From: Pantoea rodasii
Lineage (GTDB): Bacteria > Pseudomonadota > Gammaproteobacteria > Enterobacterales > Enterobacteriaceae
Length of the DNA: 64,000 nucleotides
Direction of reading: 5' to 3'
NCBI RefSeq assembly: GCF_002095465.1
Contig: NZ_MLFP01000006.1
Span: forward strand, 62,001-126,000
Part shown: positions 55,568 through 64,000 of the stretch, one piece after another
Numbering within the stretch: the first letter of the stretch is position 1
Layout: each line of letters begins with the position of its first letter
Program-made: the position numbers and the translations under genes
Notes under the pieces: generated by a model
What the model saw: the letters and a program-made list of their open reading frames with translations, nothing else
Told to the model about the DNA's origin: nothing
Database searches by the model: none

Positions 55568-56458
55568 TTAACCAGACGTAAAAACACGTGTACTGAGAAA
55601 ATCGATTAACGCGCGGACTTTAGGTGAAGGATGCTTACTGGCAGGCCATAGCAAATGGAACACATTGCGGTGACAAGCATAATCGTTAAGCACTGCTACC
55701 AGCGTGCCTTGCGCGAGGGCTTCCCGCACTGAGAAATCAGGCAGCATGGCGATGCCTAAACCGCGCATCGCAAAACAGACGCGCGTCTCAATGTTGTTAC
55801 ACACCATGCTGCTGGGCAAGGCCAGCTCCTGCTCATCTTCATAACCGCGCAGCACCCAGCGCTCCAGTTTGCCGGTGGTGTTGAAGCGATAATGCAGGCA
55901 GGAATGTTGTTGCAAATCTTCCGGCGTCTGCGGCGTGCCGTGACGTGCCAGATATTCGGGGGACGCGACGGCAATCGAGTAGGCGTAACCCAGTTTGCGC
56001 GCCGAAAGACGTGAATCCATCGGCGGGCCACCGCGCATCACCGCATCATAGCCTTCGGCAATCACATCCACTAAACGATCACTGAAATCGAGATCGAGCT
56101 GAATGTCAGGATAGGCCGTCATAAAGTCACCCAGCGCGGGCAGGATCAGCGAACTGACCATCGGGAAACTCAGTTTTAAGCGGCCAGTGGGCCGCTGCGC
56201 CGCTTGCGATAGTTCACTTTCAGCCGCTTCGATCTCGGCAAGAATGCGCCGACTGCGCTCTAAAAACAGCGCACCTTCAGCGGTTAAGGTAATGCTACGC
56301 GTGCTGCGGTGAAACAGCCGCACACCCAACCGGTCCTCCAAACGGGCGATACTTTTCCCGACCGCCGACGCGGAAATACCCAGATGCCGTCCCGCCGACA
56401 CAAAACTGCGTGTCTCCGCCACCTGAACGAACACGATAAATCCATTGAGGCTGTCCAT
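55568..56458 (-). CDS. LysR-family transcriptional regulator
   Basis: 296 residues; N-terminal winged helix-turn-helix (TRSFVSAGRHLGISASAVGKSIARLEDRLG) and a C-terminal effector-binding domain. Divergent from the serine hydrolase/MFS/SDR cluster, which is its probable target by the usual LysR arrangement. Confidence 0.92.
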   Translation of the reverse strand: MDSLNGFIVFVQVAETRSFVSAGRHLGISASAVGKSIARLEDRLGVRLFHRSTRSITLTAEGALFLERSRRILAEIEAAESELSQAAQRPTGRLKLSFPMVSSLILPALGDFMTAYPDIQLDLDFSDRLVDVIAEGYDAVMRGGPPMDSRLSARKLGYAYSIAVASPEYLARHGTPQTPEDLQQHSCLHYRFNTTGKLERWVLRGYEDEQELALPSSMVCNNIETRVCFAMRGLGIAMLPDFSVREALAQGTLVAVLNDYACHRNVFHLLWPASKHPSPKVRALIDFLSTRVFTSG

Positions 56459-56571
56459 CCTGACCCCTTATTCAGGACAAAAATGTCCGGTGAGTCATGA
56501 AATGTACCCTACTTTTTCCGTAATCGGGAAGTGGCTACCTTAATCGGACTCATGACTCAGGAGCGAGAACA

Positions 56572-57717
56572 ATGCAAAAGATCCTTCAGCAGGTGATGCA
56601 AACGGCGCTGGATGAACAGCGTCTGGTGGGGATGGAGGTGATGGTGAAGTGCGATGGCGTAACCTTGTTTCATCAGGCAGCAGGTTATGCCGATCGCGAA
56701 AACCAACGACTGATGACGGTGGGCGAGCGTTTTCGCCTCGCTTCTGTCAGCAAGCCGATAGTCAGTACTGCGGCGCTGATGTTGGTCGCAGCAGGAAGGC
56801 TGTCACTGGATAGCGATATCACGCGCTGGCTGCCAACGTTTAAACCGCTTCAGCCTGACGGCCGCAGGGCGTTGATCACCTTGCGTCAACTGCTGAGCCA
56901 CAGCGCTGGTCTTAGCTATCGCTTCCTTGAGGCCGCCCCGGATGGACCCTATTCGCGGGCGGGTGTTTCGGATGGCATGGATGCGACCCCATTTTCTCTG
57001 CAGGAGAACTTGCAACGGCTTGGTACCGTTCCCTTGCTGTTCACTCCGGGTACAGCATGGTGCTATTCACTGGCGATTGATGTTGTGGGGGCGATCATTG
57101 AACAGGTCCAGCAGCAGCCATTGCCTGAAGCCATACACCATCTGGTCACCGGGCCACTCGGGATGAAACAGACAGGCTTCTCACTGTCAGCCGGTCAATC
57201 TGTTGCCACCGCTTATGTCAGCGACCAGCCTCGTCCACATATCTTGCGCGAGGGAGAGAGGGTGGCACCGTTTGAAGGGACAGTGGGTATCCCGTATAGC
57301 CCCGCACGCGTATACGATCCTCAGGCGTTTCCGTCCGGCGGCGCAGGCATGGTCGGAACGGTAAGCGATCTCATGACGCTGCTGGAAATGCTGCGCAGTG
57401 GGGGCGGTACTTTACTGCCGGCAGAGTGGGTAAGAGAGATGGCCCGGGATCAAGTCAGCCAGCACTTATTGCCGGATATGCCGGGCGTGGGATTTGGGCT
57501 GGGCTTCTCGGTATTGCGCGATCCGCTGCTGGCGGGCTCACCTGAATCTGCCGGCACCTGGCGCTGGGGTGGCGCGTACGGACATGCGTGGTTTGTCGAT
57601 CCGCAGCAGGCACTGAGTGTTGTGGCGTTTACCAACACACTTTATGAGGGCATGTCCGGACAATTTGTTAATGATCTGCGCGATGCCGTTTACCTGGCAA
57701 TACAGGAGGCCCAATGA
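56572..57717 (+). CDS. serine hydrolase of the class C beta-lactamase family
   Basis: 381 residues without a signal peptide, so cytoplasmic. Active-site SVSK (Ser58, Lys61) and Tyr165 in WCYSLAID match the SxxK and Y-x-[SN] motifs. Proteins of this kind are esterases or peptidases, rarely true beta-lactamases. GGAGCG precedes the ATG. The stop overlaps the MFS start (ATGA), so they form an operon. Confidence 0.88.
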   Translation: MQKILQQVMQTALDEQRLVGMEVMVKCDGVTLFHQAAGYADRENQRLMTVGERFRLASVSKPIVSTAALMLVAAGRLSLDSDITRWLPTFKPLQPDGRRALITLRQLLSHSAGLSYRFLEAAPDGPYSRAGVSDGMDATPFSLQENLQRLGTVPLLFTPGTAWCYSLAIDVVGAIIEQVQQQPLPEAIHHLVTGPLGMKQTGFSLSAGQSVATAYVSDQPRPHILREGERVAPFEGTVGIPYSPARVYDPQAFPSGGAGMVGTVSDLMTLLEMLRSGGGTLLPAEWVREMARDQVSQHLLPDMPGVGFGLGFSVLRDPLLAGSPESAGTWRWGGAYGHAWFVDPQQALSVVAFTNTLYEGMSGQFVNDLRDAVYLAIQEAQ

Positions 57718-58883
57718 GCACACGCTTACCCTTAGTGCCTTTAATGACACTCAGTCTGGCGGCGTTTGTTACGATTGTTACCGAAGCGCTGCCCGCCGGA
57801 TTACTGGCTCCCATGGCGCGGGATTTACAGGTATCGGTGGCGGCGGCCGGGCAAAGCGTGTCGCTGTATGCCGTAGCATCGTTTCTTGCTGCCATTCCGC
57901 TCATGTCACTCCTGCAGGGCATGCCGCGACGCCGACTGCTGCTGTGCGCGCTGGCGGGATTTACACTTGCCAATGGCGCAACCGCATTGTTGAGTAGCTA
58001 TCCCTTGATGCTGGTGGCTAGGGTATTGGCCGGTGTCGCCGCAGGTCTGTTGTGGGCGCTATTGGCCGGTTATGCAGCCGCCATGGCACCGCCGGAGCAG
58101 AAGGGCAAAGCCATTGCGATTACCATGGCGGGCACGCCGCTGGCGCTGGCTCTCGGCGTGCCTTTGGGCACGCTGGTGGGCAATATAATTGGCTGGCGCC
58201 TGAGTTTTGCTGCCTTGAGCGGATTATCGCTGTTGCTAATGCTAATACTACGGCTGACCGCGCCTAAGCAGCCGGGACAACGGGCGCATCAGCGTTTACC
58301 TTTACGTCAGGTGCTGATGTTACCTGGTGTAGCCAGAGTACTTATGCTGGTGCTCTGTGTCGTTCTGGCACACAACATCCTCTACACCTTTATCGTGCCA
58401 TTTTTACAACCTGCCGGGCTGGCATTCCGCGCCGATGCGATATTGCTGCTGTTCGGTATCAGTTCTTTAGTCAGCATTTTTATCACCGGTTGGTGGGTTG
58501 ATCGCTTCCTGCAGCCGATGCTGTTCATCAGCATTTTGTTGTTCATAGCCGCTGCGTTGCTGCTGCAACTGTTTCCCACTACGACAATGGCGATCTGGTT
58601 TGCGGTGCTGCTATGGGGACTGGCGTTTGGCGGCGCGGCAACGCTGTTTCAGACCGCGATGGTGGATCATGCCGGCAAAGCGGTGGATGTTGCGCAGTCG
58701 ATGCTGGTCACGGTATGGAATCTGGCGATTGCCGGCGGTGGCATGATTGGCGGCATGTTGTTGCACAGCGTTGGCGTCAGCAGTTTCCCCCCGGCACTTT
58801 TATTGCTGCTGGCGGTCGCGCTGTGGGGGATTTGGCGCGGCAGAAAGCAGGCCAGACACGCTTGTGCTCATTCCCGGTCGTGA
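57714..58883 (+). CDS. MFS drug/metabolite exporter, 12 membrane segments
   Basis: 389 residues; drug:H+ antiporter-1 style (FVTIVTEALPAGLLAPMARDLQ, LMLVARVLAGVAAGLLWALLAGY, AITMAGTPLALALGVPLGTLVG), like the AraJ/YdeA group. Coupled to the serine hydrolase. Substrate unknown. Confidence 0.88.
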   Translation: MSTRLPLVPLMTLSLAAFVTIVTEALPAGLLAPMARDLQVSVAAAGQSVSLYAVASFLAAIPLMSLLQGMPRRRLLLCALAGFTLANGATALLSSYPLMLVARVLAGVAAGLLWALLAGYAAAMAPPEQKGKAIAITMAGTPLALALGVPLGTLVGNIIGWRLSFAALSGLSLLLMLILRLTAPKQPGQRAHQRLPLRQVLMLPGVARVLMLVLCVVLAHNILYTFIVPFLQPAGLAFRADAILLLFGISSLVSIFITGWWVDRFLQPMLFISILLFIAAALLLQLFPTTTMAIWFAVLLWGLAFGGAATLFQTAMVDHAGKAVDVAQSMLVTVWNLAIAGGGMIGGMLLHSVGVSSFPPALLLLLAVALWGIWRGRKQARHACAHSRS

Positions 58884-58978
58884 TAATAACCGCATGATTC
58901 GACAAGGCATATCTCGCAGTCTCAACCAGGCTTGATGGATGTTCCGCATGATATTGCGCATCCATCAAGGAGACCTGT

Positions 58979-59772
58979 ATGAAAATCGATTTGCACGGCA
59001 AAACCGCATTAGTCACTGCCTCAACCGGCGGCATTGGTTTCGCGATAGCTCAGGGATTAGCTGAGAGCGGCGCCGAAGTGGTGCTCAACGGGCGCAGCGA
59101 AGCCTCGGTAAGCCGCGCGCGGGAGAAGCTGAATGGACTGGTGGCCGGTGCCAAAATTCATACCTTTATCGCCGATCTTGGCAGCGCGCAGGGCGTCAAG
59201 CAGTTGCTCAATGGCTTGCCTGCCATTGATATCCTGGTCAACAACGCCGGGATCTACGGACCGCAGGACTTCTATGCCACCGATGACGAGACATGGGAAG
59301 CTTACTGGCAAACCAATGTGATGTCAGGCGTGCGACTGTCGCGCGCCTGTTGCCGGAGATGGTGAAACGTGGCTGGGGCCGCGTGGTGTTTATCTCTTCT
59401 GAGTCGGCGCGCAATATTCCCGCCGATATGGTGCATTACGGTGTGACCAAAACCGCGCAGCTCTCACTGGCGCGTGGGCTGGCGAAAGTGGCCGCAGGGA
59501 GTGGCGTGACGGTAAACAGCGTGCTGCCGGGTCCAACGATTTCGGATGGCTTTGCCGCGATGATGGAAGACGAGGTAAAACGCACCGGGAAATCGTTAGA
59601 GGTGTTGGCAAAAGAATTCGTGATGGCACAACGTCCAAGCTCGGTGATCCAGCGCGCCGCCACGGTAGAAGAGGTGGCGAATATGGTAGTGTATATCTGC
59701 TCACAACAAGCTTCGGCCACTTCCGGCGCAGCACTGCGCGTGGATGGTGGTGTGGTGGACGATATTGTTTAA
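58979..59772 (+). pseudogene. short-chain dehydrogenase/reductase, frame interrupted
   Basis: NAD(P)-binding ASTGGIGFAIA, NNAGIYGPQ, catalytic Ser-Tyr-Lys (FISSES, HYGVTKTAQ) of the classical SDR family, about 264 residues when joined. The frame breaks at CC 59346-59347; one added C gives RLSRALLPEMVKRGWG. Probably a base-call error. AAGGAG precedes the ATG. It follows the MFS gene by 95 bp and may be part of the LysR-controlled cluster. Confidence 0.87.
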
Positions 59773-59794
59773 CGATTGATAGCACCGACAAAAC

Positions 59795-59857
59795 CGTAGC
59801 GGCGAGATTGATCTCGCCCTCGAACAGCAATGAAGCTGCCAGAGGGGGGCCGCTACG
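59795..59857. repeat. nested inverted repeat, REP/MITE-like element
   Basis: Outer arms CGTAGCGGC and GCCGCTACG (perfect 9 bp) enclose 45 bp that begins with GGCGAGAT-TG-ATCTCGCC, a perfect 8-bp hairpin. Elements of this shape recur between genes in many Proteobacteria. It lies between the SDR gene and scsA. Confidence 0.65.
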
Positions 59858-59959
59858 TTAAGTACAGCCAACAACACCCAGACAAAAGTTTACACAGCAA
59901 TACTTGGTGTTTCTGCTTCCTCTGCTTAGAATGCCCGCACTTTACTCTGGGGCGATGGC

Positions 59960-60310
59960 ATGACCAAATCGGCACAACGCGCAAAATGGATTCTGGCACT
60001 GCTTTGTCTGGTGCTGGCGTTTTGTCTCGTCCAGCGTAGCGTCAATTTTTCTGGCGCAACACAGGCGCCCATTAGCGCATCGTCGTTGAGCAGTAGCGAA
60101 ATCATCGGTGGTGAGAAAATCTGCTCTATCAGTGCGAAATCACTGCACGCCGCAGCCCCGATAATAGAATCCGTCATGACGTTCCTGTTGATGGTGGTGG
60201 CGCTACTTGCCACGCTCTTCCAGCCTGATCCTACGCGCGGCTATCGTCGCGAACCCCTGTTTCCGCCCGTACAGCGGCGGCATCTGACCTTTTGCGTCTT
60301 CCGGGAATAA
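59960..60310 (+). CDS. scsA: ScsA-like suppressor of copper sensitivity protein
   Basis: 116 residues with one N-terminal and one central hydrophobic span (WILALLCLVLAFCLVQ and SVMTFLLMVVALLATLF), a predicted two-span inner-membrane protein. It is first of four genes in the scsABCD order known from Salmonella, where they give copper tolerance. Role of ScsA itself is poorly defined. Confidence 0.85.
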   Translation: MTKSAQRAKWILALLCLVLAFCLVQRSVNFSGATQAPISASSLSSSEIIGGEKICSISAKSLHAAAPIIESVMTFLLMVVALLATLFQPDPTRGYRREPLFPPVQRRHLTFCVFRE

Positions 60311-60360
60311 CCCTACGCCATCCATCGCGTAAACCTTGTTATTCACCGGAGAAAAAAATC

Positions 60361-62360
60361 ATGAATCTCTTTATCAGGAGCCTGTTGCTCCTGTTAGCCT
60401 GCTGCGCCAGCGTGGCGCAAGCCGCCGACAGCGGCTGGCTGCGCAATGCGCAAAATAGCCACGCCGAAGTGCGTTTGCGCAGCGCCAGCCACGGCGAAAA
60501 TGCGCAATTATTGCTGGATATCCATCTGGAAAAAGGCTGGAAAACCTACTGGCGATCGCCGGGCGAAGGGGGCGTTGCTCCTGAAATTCGCTGGCAAACG
60601 CCTGAGGTAAAAGCACAGTGGCACTGGCCTGCACCCGCCCGTTTTGACGTCAGTGGCCTGACGACGCAAGGCTATAAAGGCAATATCACGCTGCCGATAG
60701 ACATCGCTTCTCTGCCGGGGGCAACGCTGGCCGGTACGCTCACGCTGTCTACCTGCAGTGACGTCTGCATTCTGACCGACTTCCCGTTCAATCTCGATCT
60801 CACGCAAGCCGTTGATGGCGATTTCGCTCGCGACTATGCGCAAGCAATGGGGCAGATTCCGGCCGCGAGCGGTGTTACCGATCAACTTGATGCCAGTTAT
60901 CGTAACGGTGAGCTACAGATCCGTGCGCAGCGCCAGCAAGGCTGGAGCAAACCGGAACTGTTTTTCGACTATCCGCAAGGCAGCATGCTGGCGGCGCCAC
61001 ACATTAGCGTCACAGGTGATACGCTAACGGCGCGTGTGGCGGTGACCGACGAGTGGGGCGAAGCAGCACCCGATTTACAGGGGAAAAGCCTGTCGCTGGT
61101 GGTGGCGGACGCGGGCATTGCTCAGCAAAGCACGGTGATCATCGGTTCTCAGCCATTAGTTTCTGAAAGCGGATCGCAAACCTTATGGTCGGTGCTGCTG
61201 CTGGCGTTGCTGGGAGGCTTGATCCTCAATCTGATGCCTTGCGTATTGCCGGTGCTGGCGATCAAACTTAGCAGCCTGGTACAGCAACAAGGGCAAACGC
61301 GTCGTCAGACTCGCCAGCAATTCCTCGCGTCCAGCGCCGGGATTGTGTTTTCGTTCATGCTATTGGCGGCGTTGATGACCGGCCTACGGCTTAGCGGCCA
61401 GGCACTGGATGGGGCATTCAGTTCCAGAGCGGGGGATTTCTGCTGGCGATGGTGCTGGTGATGTTCCTGTTCACCGCCAGCCTGTTCGACTTACTGCAGT
61501 TCCGCTTGCCCTCCAGTCTTAACACCCGACTGGCAACCCAAGGCGGTAACGGGCTGTTGGGTCACTTTGGCCAGGGAGCGTTTGCCACCTTGTTAGCGAC
61601 GCCGTGCAGCGCGCCGTTCCTCGGCACCGCTGTGGCCTACGCGCTCACCGCAGCGTTACCGCAGCTGTGGCTGCTATTTGCGGCACTCGGCATCGGCATG
61701 AGCCTGCCGTGGTTGTTGGTCGCGGCGTTGCCGGGTTTGGCGCGCTGTTTACCGCGTCCGGGGCGCTGGATGGTGCATCTGCGCACCATGCTCGGCCTGT
61801 TGATGCTGATCGCCACCTTCTGGCTGGTCACGCTGCTGATACCGCATTGGGGTAACACCGTTGCCATGGTGCTGGGTGGCGTGTTGCTGCTGGTACTGTG
61901 CGGCTGGTTAATTCAGCATCGTGCGCTGCAACAAGCCGGTGTGGTGTTTATCACCCTGACGTTGGTGGGAGCGGTATTCCTGATGACGCGTATCGCGCCG
62001 GAGGAGGAAACGCTGTACTGGCAGCCGCTGACTGAAGCAGCGATCAATCAGGCGCTGGAACAGGATAAACGCGTATTTGTCGATGTTACTGCTGACTGGT
62101 GTATCACCTGCAAAGTGAACAAATCCCGCGTGCTGAATCAACCTGACGTTCGTGCTGCGCTCAAAGCCGAAGATGTGGTGCTGCTACGCGGTGACTGGAC
62201 CCAGCCCGATCCGGCGATCGGCGAATTCCTGCGTAAGCGCGATCGTGTCGCCATCCCTTTCAACCAAATTTATGGCCCGGCATTGCCGCATGGCCACATT
62301 TTGTCACCGCTGTTAAGTCGTGAAGCGGTGATTTCCACACTCTCTGAGGCTAAAAAATAA
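60361..62360 (+). pseudogene. scsB: ScsB, DsbD-like membrane reductase, frame interrupted
   Basis: Passes electrons from cytoplasmic thioredoxin to ScsC and ScsD. Signal peptide, periplasmic N-terminal domain, DsbD-type membrane core with the two redox Cys (LNLMPCVLPVLAIK, TPCSAPFLGTAVAY) and a C-terminal thioredoxin-like domain (DVTADWCITCKVNK). The frame breaks at GG 61407-61408; one added G gives QALGWGIQFQSGGFLLAMV. About 666 residues when joined. Probably a base-call error. Stop and scsC start overlap (TAATG). Confidence 0.9.
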
Positions 62361-63105
62361 TGAAAAAATCCCTGTTACTGCCCCTGATGTTTCTGACACT
62401 GCCTGCGCTGGCGGCTGCACCTTTCACACCAGAGCAGGAGGCTCGCATTAAAGAGCTGATTCGCGAAACGCTGGTGCAGAACCCGGCGATTCTGGCCGAA
62501 GCGGCTGATGCCTTCGACAAAGAAGCGGCGAAACAGCAGCAGAGTGTTGTCGCGCAGATGGTGCAGAAAACCATGACGCCTTATTCAACGATGCCGGTTC
62601 ACCGCGCATCGGGGCGGAGAAACCGGCGCTAACGCTGGTTTATTTCACGGACTACAACTGCGTATTCTGCAAAAAATTCGATGCAGATATCGAGAAGCTG
62701 CTAAAAACCTATCCACAGGTGGCGGTGGTGCTGAAGCCGCTGCCGTACCGCGCAGAGACATCCTTGACCTCCGCACGGCTGGCGTTGACCGTTTGGGAAC
62801 AGCAACCGAAAAACTTCCTGAAACTTCACGAGCGCCTGATGGCGAAGAAGGGCAATCATGACGAAGCCAGTATTGCCGCCGCGCTGGACAAAACCGGCAT
62901 CAAGCTGAAAGAGCCAAGCAAAGCCAGTCTCGACACCATCAATACAAATTTGACGCTGGCGCAGCAGTTAGGCGTTCAGGGCACGCCCGCCACGCTGGTT
63001 GGCAATGAATTGATCAGCGGCGCGGTGCCGTATGCACAACTGGAAGCGGCAGTGAAGGGCGCGCTGCAGGCCAAGCATGATGCGTCTCAAGCGCTGGCTG
63101 CGTGA
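62360..63105 (+). pseudogene. scsC: ScsC, DsbA/DsbC-like periplasmic thiol oxidoreductase, frame interrupted
   Basis: Signal peptide (LLLPLMFLTLPALAAA), a helical oligomerisation stalk, then a thioredoxin fold with CVFC (TDYNCVFCKKFD) and the cis-Pro in QGTPATLVG. The frame breaks at AAAA 62567-62570; one added A gives VQKNHDALFNDAGSPRIGAEKPALTLVYF. About 248 residues when joined. In Salmonella and Proteus ScsC protects against copper and is reduced by ScsB. Its end overlaps scsD by 29 bp. Confidence 0.9.
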
Positions 63106-63580
63106 AGCGGTGTGGCTGGTGCTGATCGCAGCCGCGATAATTTGGGGTATGGATTGGCTGCGTTCTCCGCAGCTTCCTGCCGACCTGGCGCAACAGCCGC
63201 TGACGGCGCTGCATGGCGAAGTTAATCTGGCCACGTTAAGCCAGGATAAGCCGTTGCTGGTGTATGTGTGGGCCACCTGGTGCGGGGTGTGCAAACTCAC
63301 CACCCCAACGGTAGCCGCGCTCAGCCAGAGCGGTACGCAGGTGGTGAGCGTGGCGTTGCGGTCGGGTAATGACTTGCGTGTTGCGACCTGGCTGGAGAAG
63401 AAAGGGCTGCAAGGCCCAGCGGTGAACGATGAAAACGGTGCAGTGAGTCAAGGCTGGGATATCAGCGTTACCCCGACCTTTATCGTGTTGCAGCAGGGCA
63501 AAGTGGTGAGCACCACCACCGGCTGGAGCAGCAGTTGGGGATTGAAATTGCGGCTCTGGTGGACGGAAAAATTTAGCTAA
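63077..63580 (+). CDS. scsD: ScsD, TlpA-like membrane-anchored thioredoxin
   Basis: 167 residues; N-terminal anchor (AVWLVLIAAAIIWGMDWL) and a periplasmic thioredoxin domain with WATWCGVCK and cis-Pro VTPTFIV. Last gene of scsABCD, overlapping the scsC end. Start at ATG 63077 or 63080. Confidence 0.92.
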   Translation: MMRLKRWLREAVWLVLIAAAIIWGMDWLRSPQLPADLAQQPLTALHGEVNLATLSQDKPLLVYVWATWCGVCKLTTPTVAALSQSGTQVVSVALRSGNDLRVATWLEKKGLQGPAVNDENGAVSQGWDISVTPTFIVLQQGKVVSTTTGWSSSWGLKLRLWWTEKFS

Positions 63581-63647
63581 CACAAGTGTGCACGCCAGAT
63601 CGGCAAAACCAATACGTTGGCTGTCAATTTAGGCGATTTATTAGTTA

Positions 63648-63680
63648 AGCTGTTACTTTCCGAAGTGGCAGCTTTTTTTT
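63648..63680 (+). terminator. scs operon terminator
   Basis: Eleven-bp stem AGCTGTTACTT / AAGTGGCAGCT (two G-U pairs), loop TCCG, followed by eight T. Confidence 0.93.
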
Positions 63681-63683
63681 GCG

Positions 63684-64000
63684 CATTAAGGCGAATGCTA
63701 TCCAGTCACCTCTGAGCTACCCGCGGTTTTTGTACCCTTTTGACAACACACACAGAAGTTAATGAGCAGGCTGGGGTCACTTTCGGGCTGGTATTTCGCA
63801 GCGCTGAACAGAATGAGTTTGCCAGGAGAGCCTGCAGGACGCGGGCGAAAGGCGGGACGGCACACGATGTGCCATCCCCGCCGGTCCGTAAGGCAAACGA
63901 ATGACGTGAAGGCACTGTGTTAGCGGCGCGAGGACCGCCAGCCCCAAAGCGGCCCCAGACTGCGTTAACGCTGATCGTTTAACCGGTAAGCGGCAATCAA
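63684..64000. other. unassigned GC-rich end of window
   Basis: About 320 bp without a gene I can support. A 69-codon frame at 63706-63915 (minus) is rich in Ser, Arg and Val with no start signal. The stretch has several short GC inverted segments and could be the edge of a mobile element, a structured RNA or an intergenic repeat. Nothing recognised. Confidence 0.4.

Noticed and set aside
56572..57717. True AmpC-type beta-lactamase
   Set aside because: It shares the SxxK and Tyr motifs but lacks a signal peptide, and its length and neighbours fit a cytoplasmic esterase-like hydrolase.
63706..63915. 69-codon open frame on the minus strand at the window end
   Set aside because: No ribosome-binding site, unusual Ser/Arg/Val composition and no recognised family; more likely chance in GC-rich DNA.

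Overview
The window is chromosomal DNA of an enterobacterium. The order malI - ydgA - manA - fumC - tus, with a replication-termination (Ter) site in the tus promoter, is the terminus neighbourhood known from Escherichia coli. The accessory content (PQQ biosynthesis with its TonB receptor, srfABC, rarA/oqxAB, a complete scsABCD set) and the codon style suggest Erwiniaceae, most likely Pantoea or a close relative. The genus is an inference; the family-level placement is firmer.

Layout. 1-3.4 kb: the right end of a decayed prophage or island. It has small phage-type genes, a LexA-controlled unit with a gutted umuC, and a run of minus-strand intrinsic terminators. It ends by cutting malX after about 60 codons. 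3.7-12.2 kb: malI, ydgA, manA, fumC, tus, an MFS transporter and an oqxR-like Rrf2 repressor. 12.2-16.2 kb: an MXKDX-repeat protein, a molybdopterin oxidoreductase with cytochrome b partner, and a divergent OmpR/histidine-kinase pair. 16.3-21.2 kb: OqxAB efflux pump and divergent activator RarA. 21.3-22.0 kb: barnase/barstar pair. 22.0-28.7 kb: srfABC. 28.9-31.8 kb: YdcO/SutR pair and a MarR/isochorismatase-family pair. 31.9-46.1 kb: PQQ receptor pqqU, assorted metabolic genes (including leuA and a peptidase M19), then pqqABCDEF. 46.1-49.4 kb: HigBA toxin-antitoxin, YceI, D-lactate dehydrogenase. 49.8-54.7 kb: a seven-gene PTS operon with its own phosphofructokinase-like kinase and class II aldolase, behind a consensus CRP site; I do not recognise it as a described pathway. 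54.6-59.8 kb: oxidoreductase, LysR, serine hydrolase/MFS/SDR cluster. 60.0-63.6 kb: scsABCD. The last 0.4 kb is unassigned.

Data quality. Twelve single-base deletions break conserved genes (oqxR, histidine kinase twice, oqxB end, srfB, pqqU, pqqE, pqqF twice, an SDR, scsB, scsC). Nearly all lie in runs of identical bases, and adding one base restores the family sequence each time. This looks like homopolymer under-calling, not a wave of gene death. These genes are listed as interrupted but are probably intact in the organism. The umuC and malX remnants are different: they carry real deletions or truncations.

How parts fit together. PqqU imports PQQ and pqqA-F makes it, so both arms of PQQ supply lie within 14 kb. 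RarA and OqxR are the expected activator and repressor of OqxAB. ScsABCD forms a membrane and periplasmic thiol/copper stress system. The PTS operon encodes uptake and phosphorylation (EIIA, EIIB, EIIC), a second phosphorylation and an aldol cleavage, which is a self-contained route from an unknown sugar to triose phosphates.
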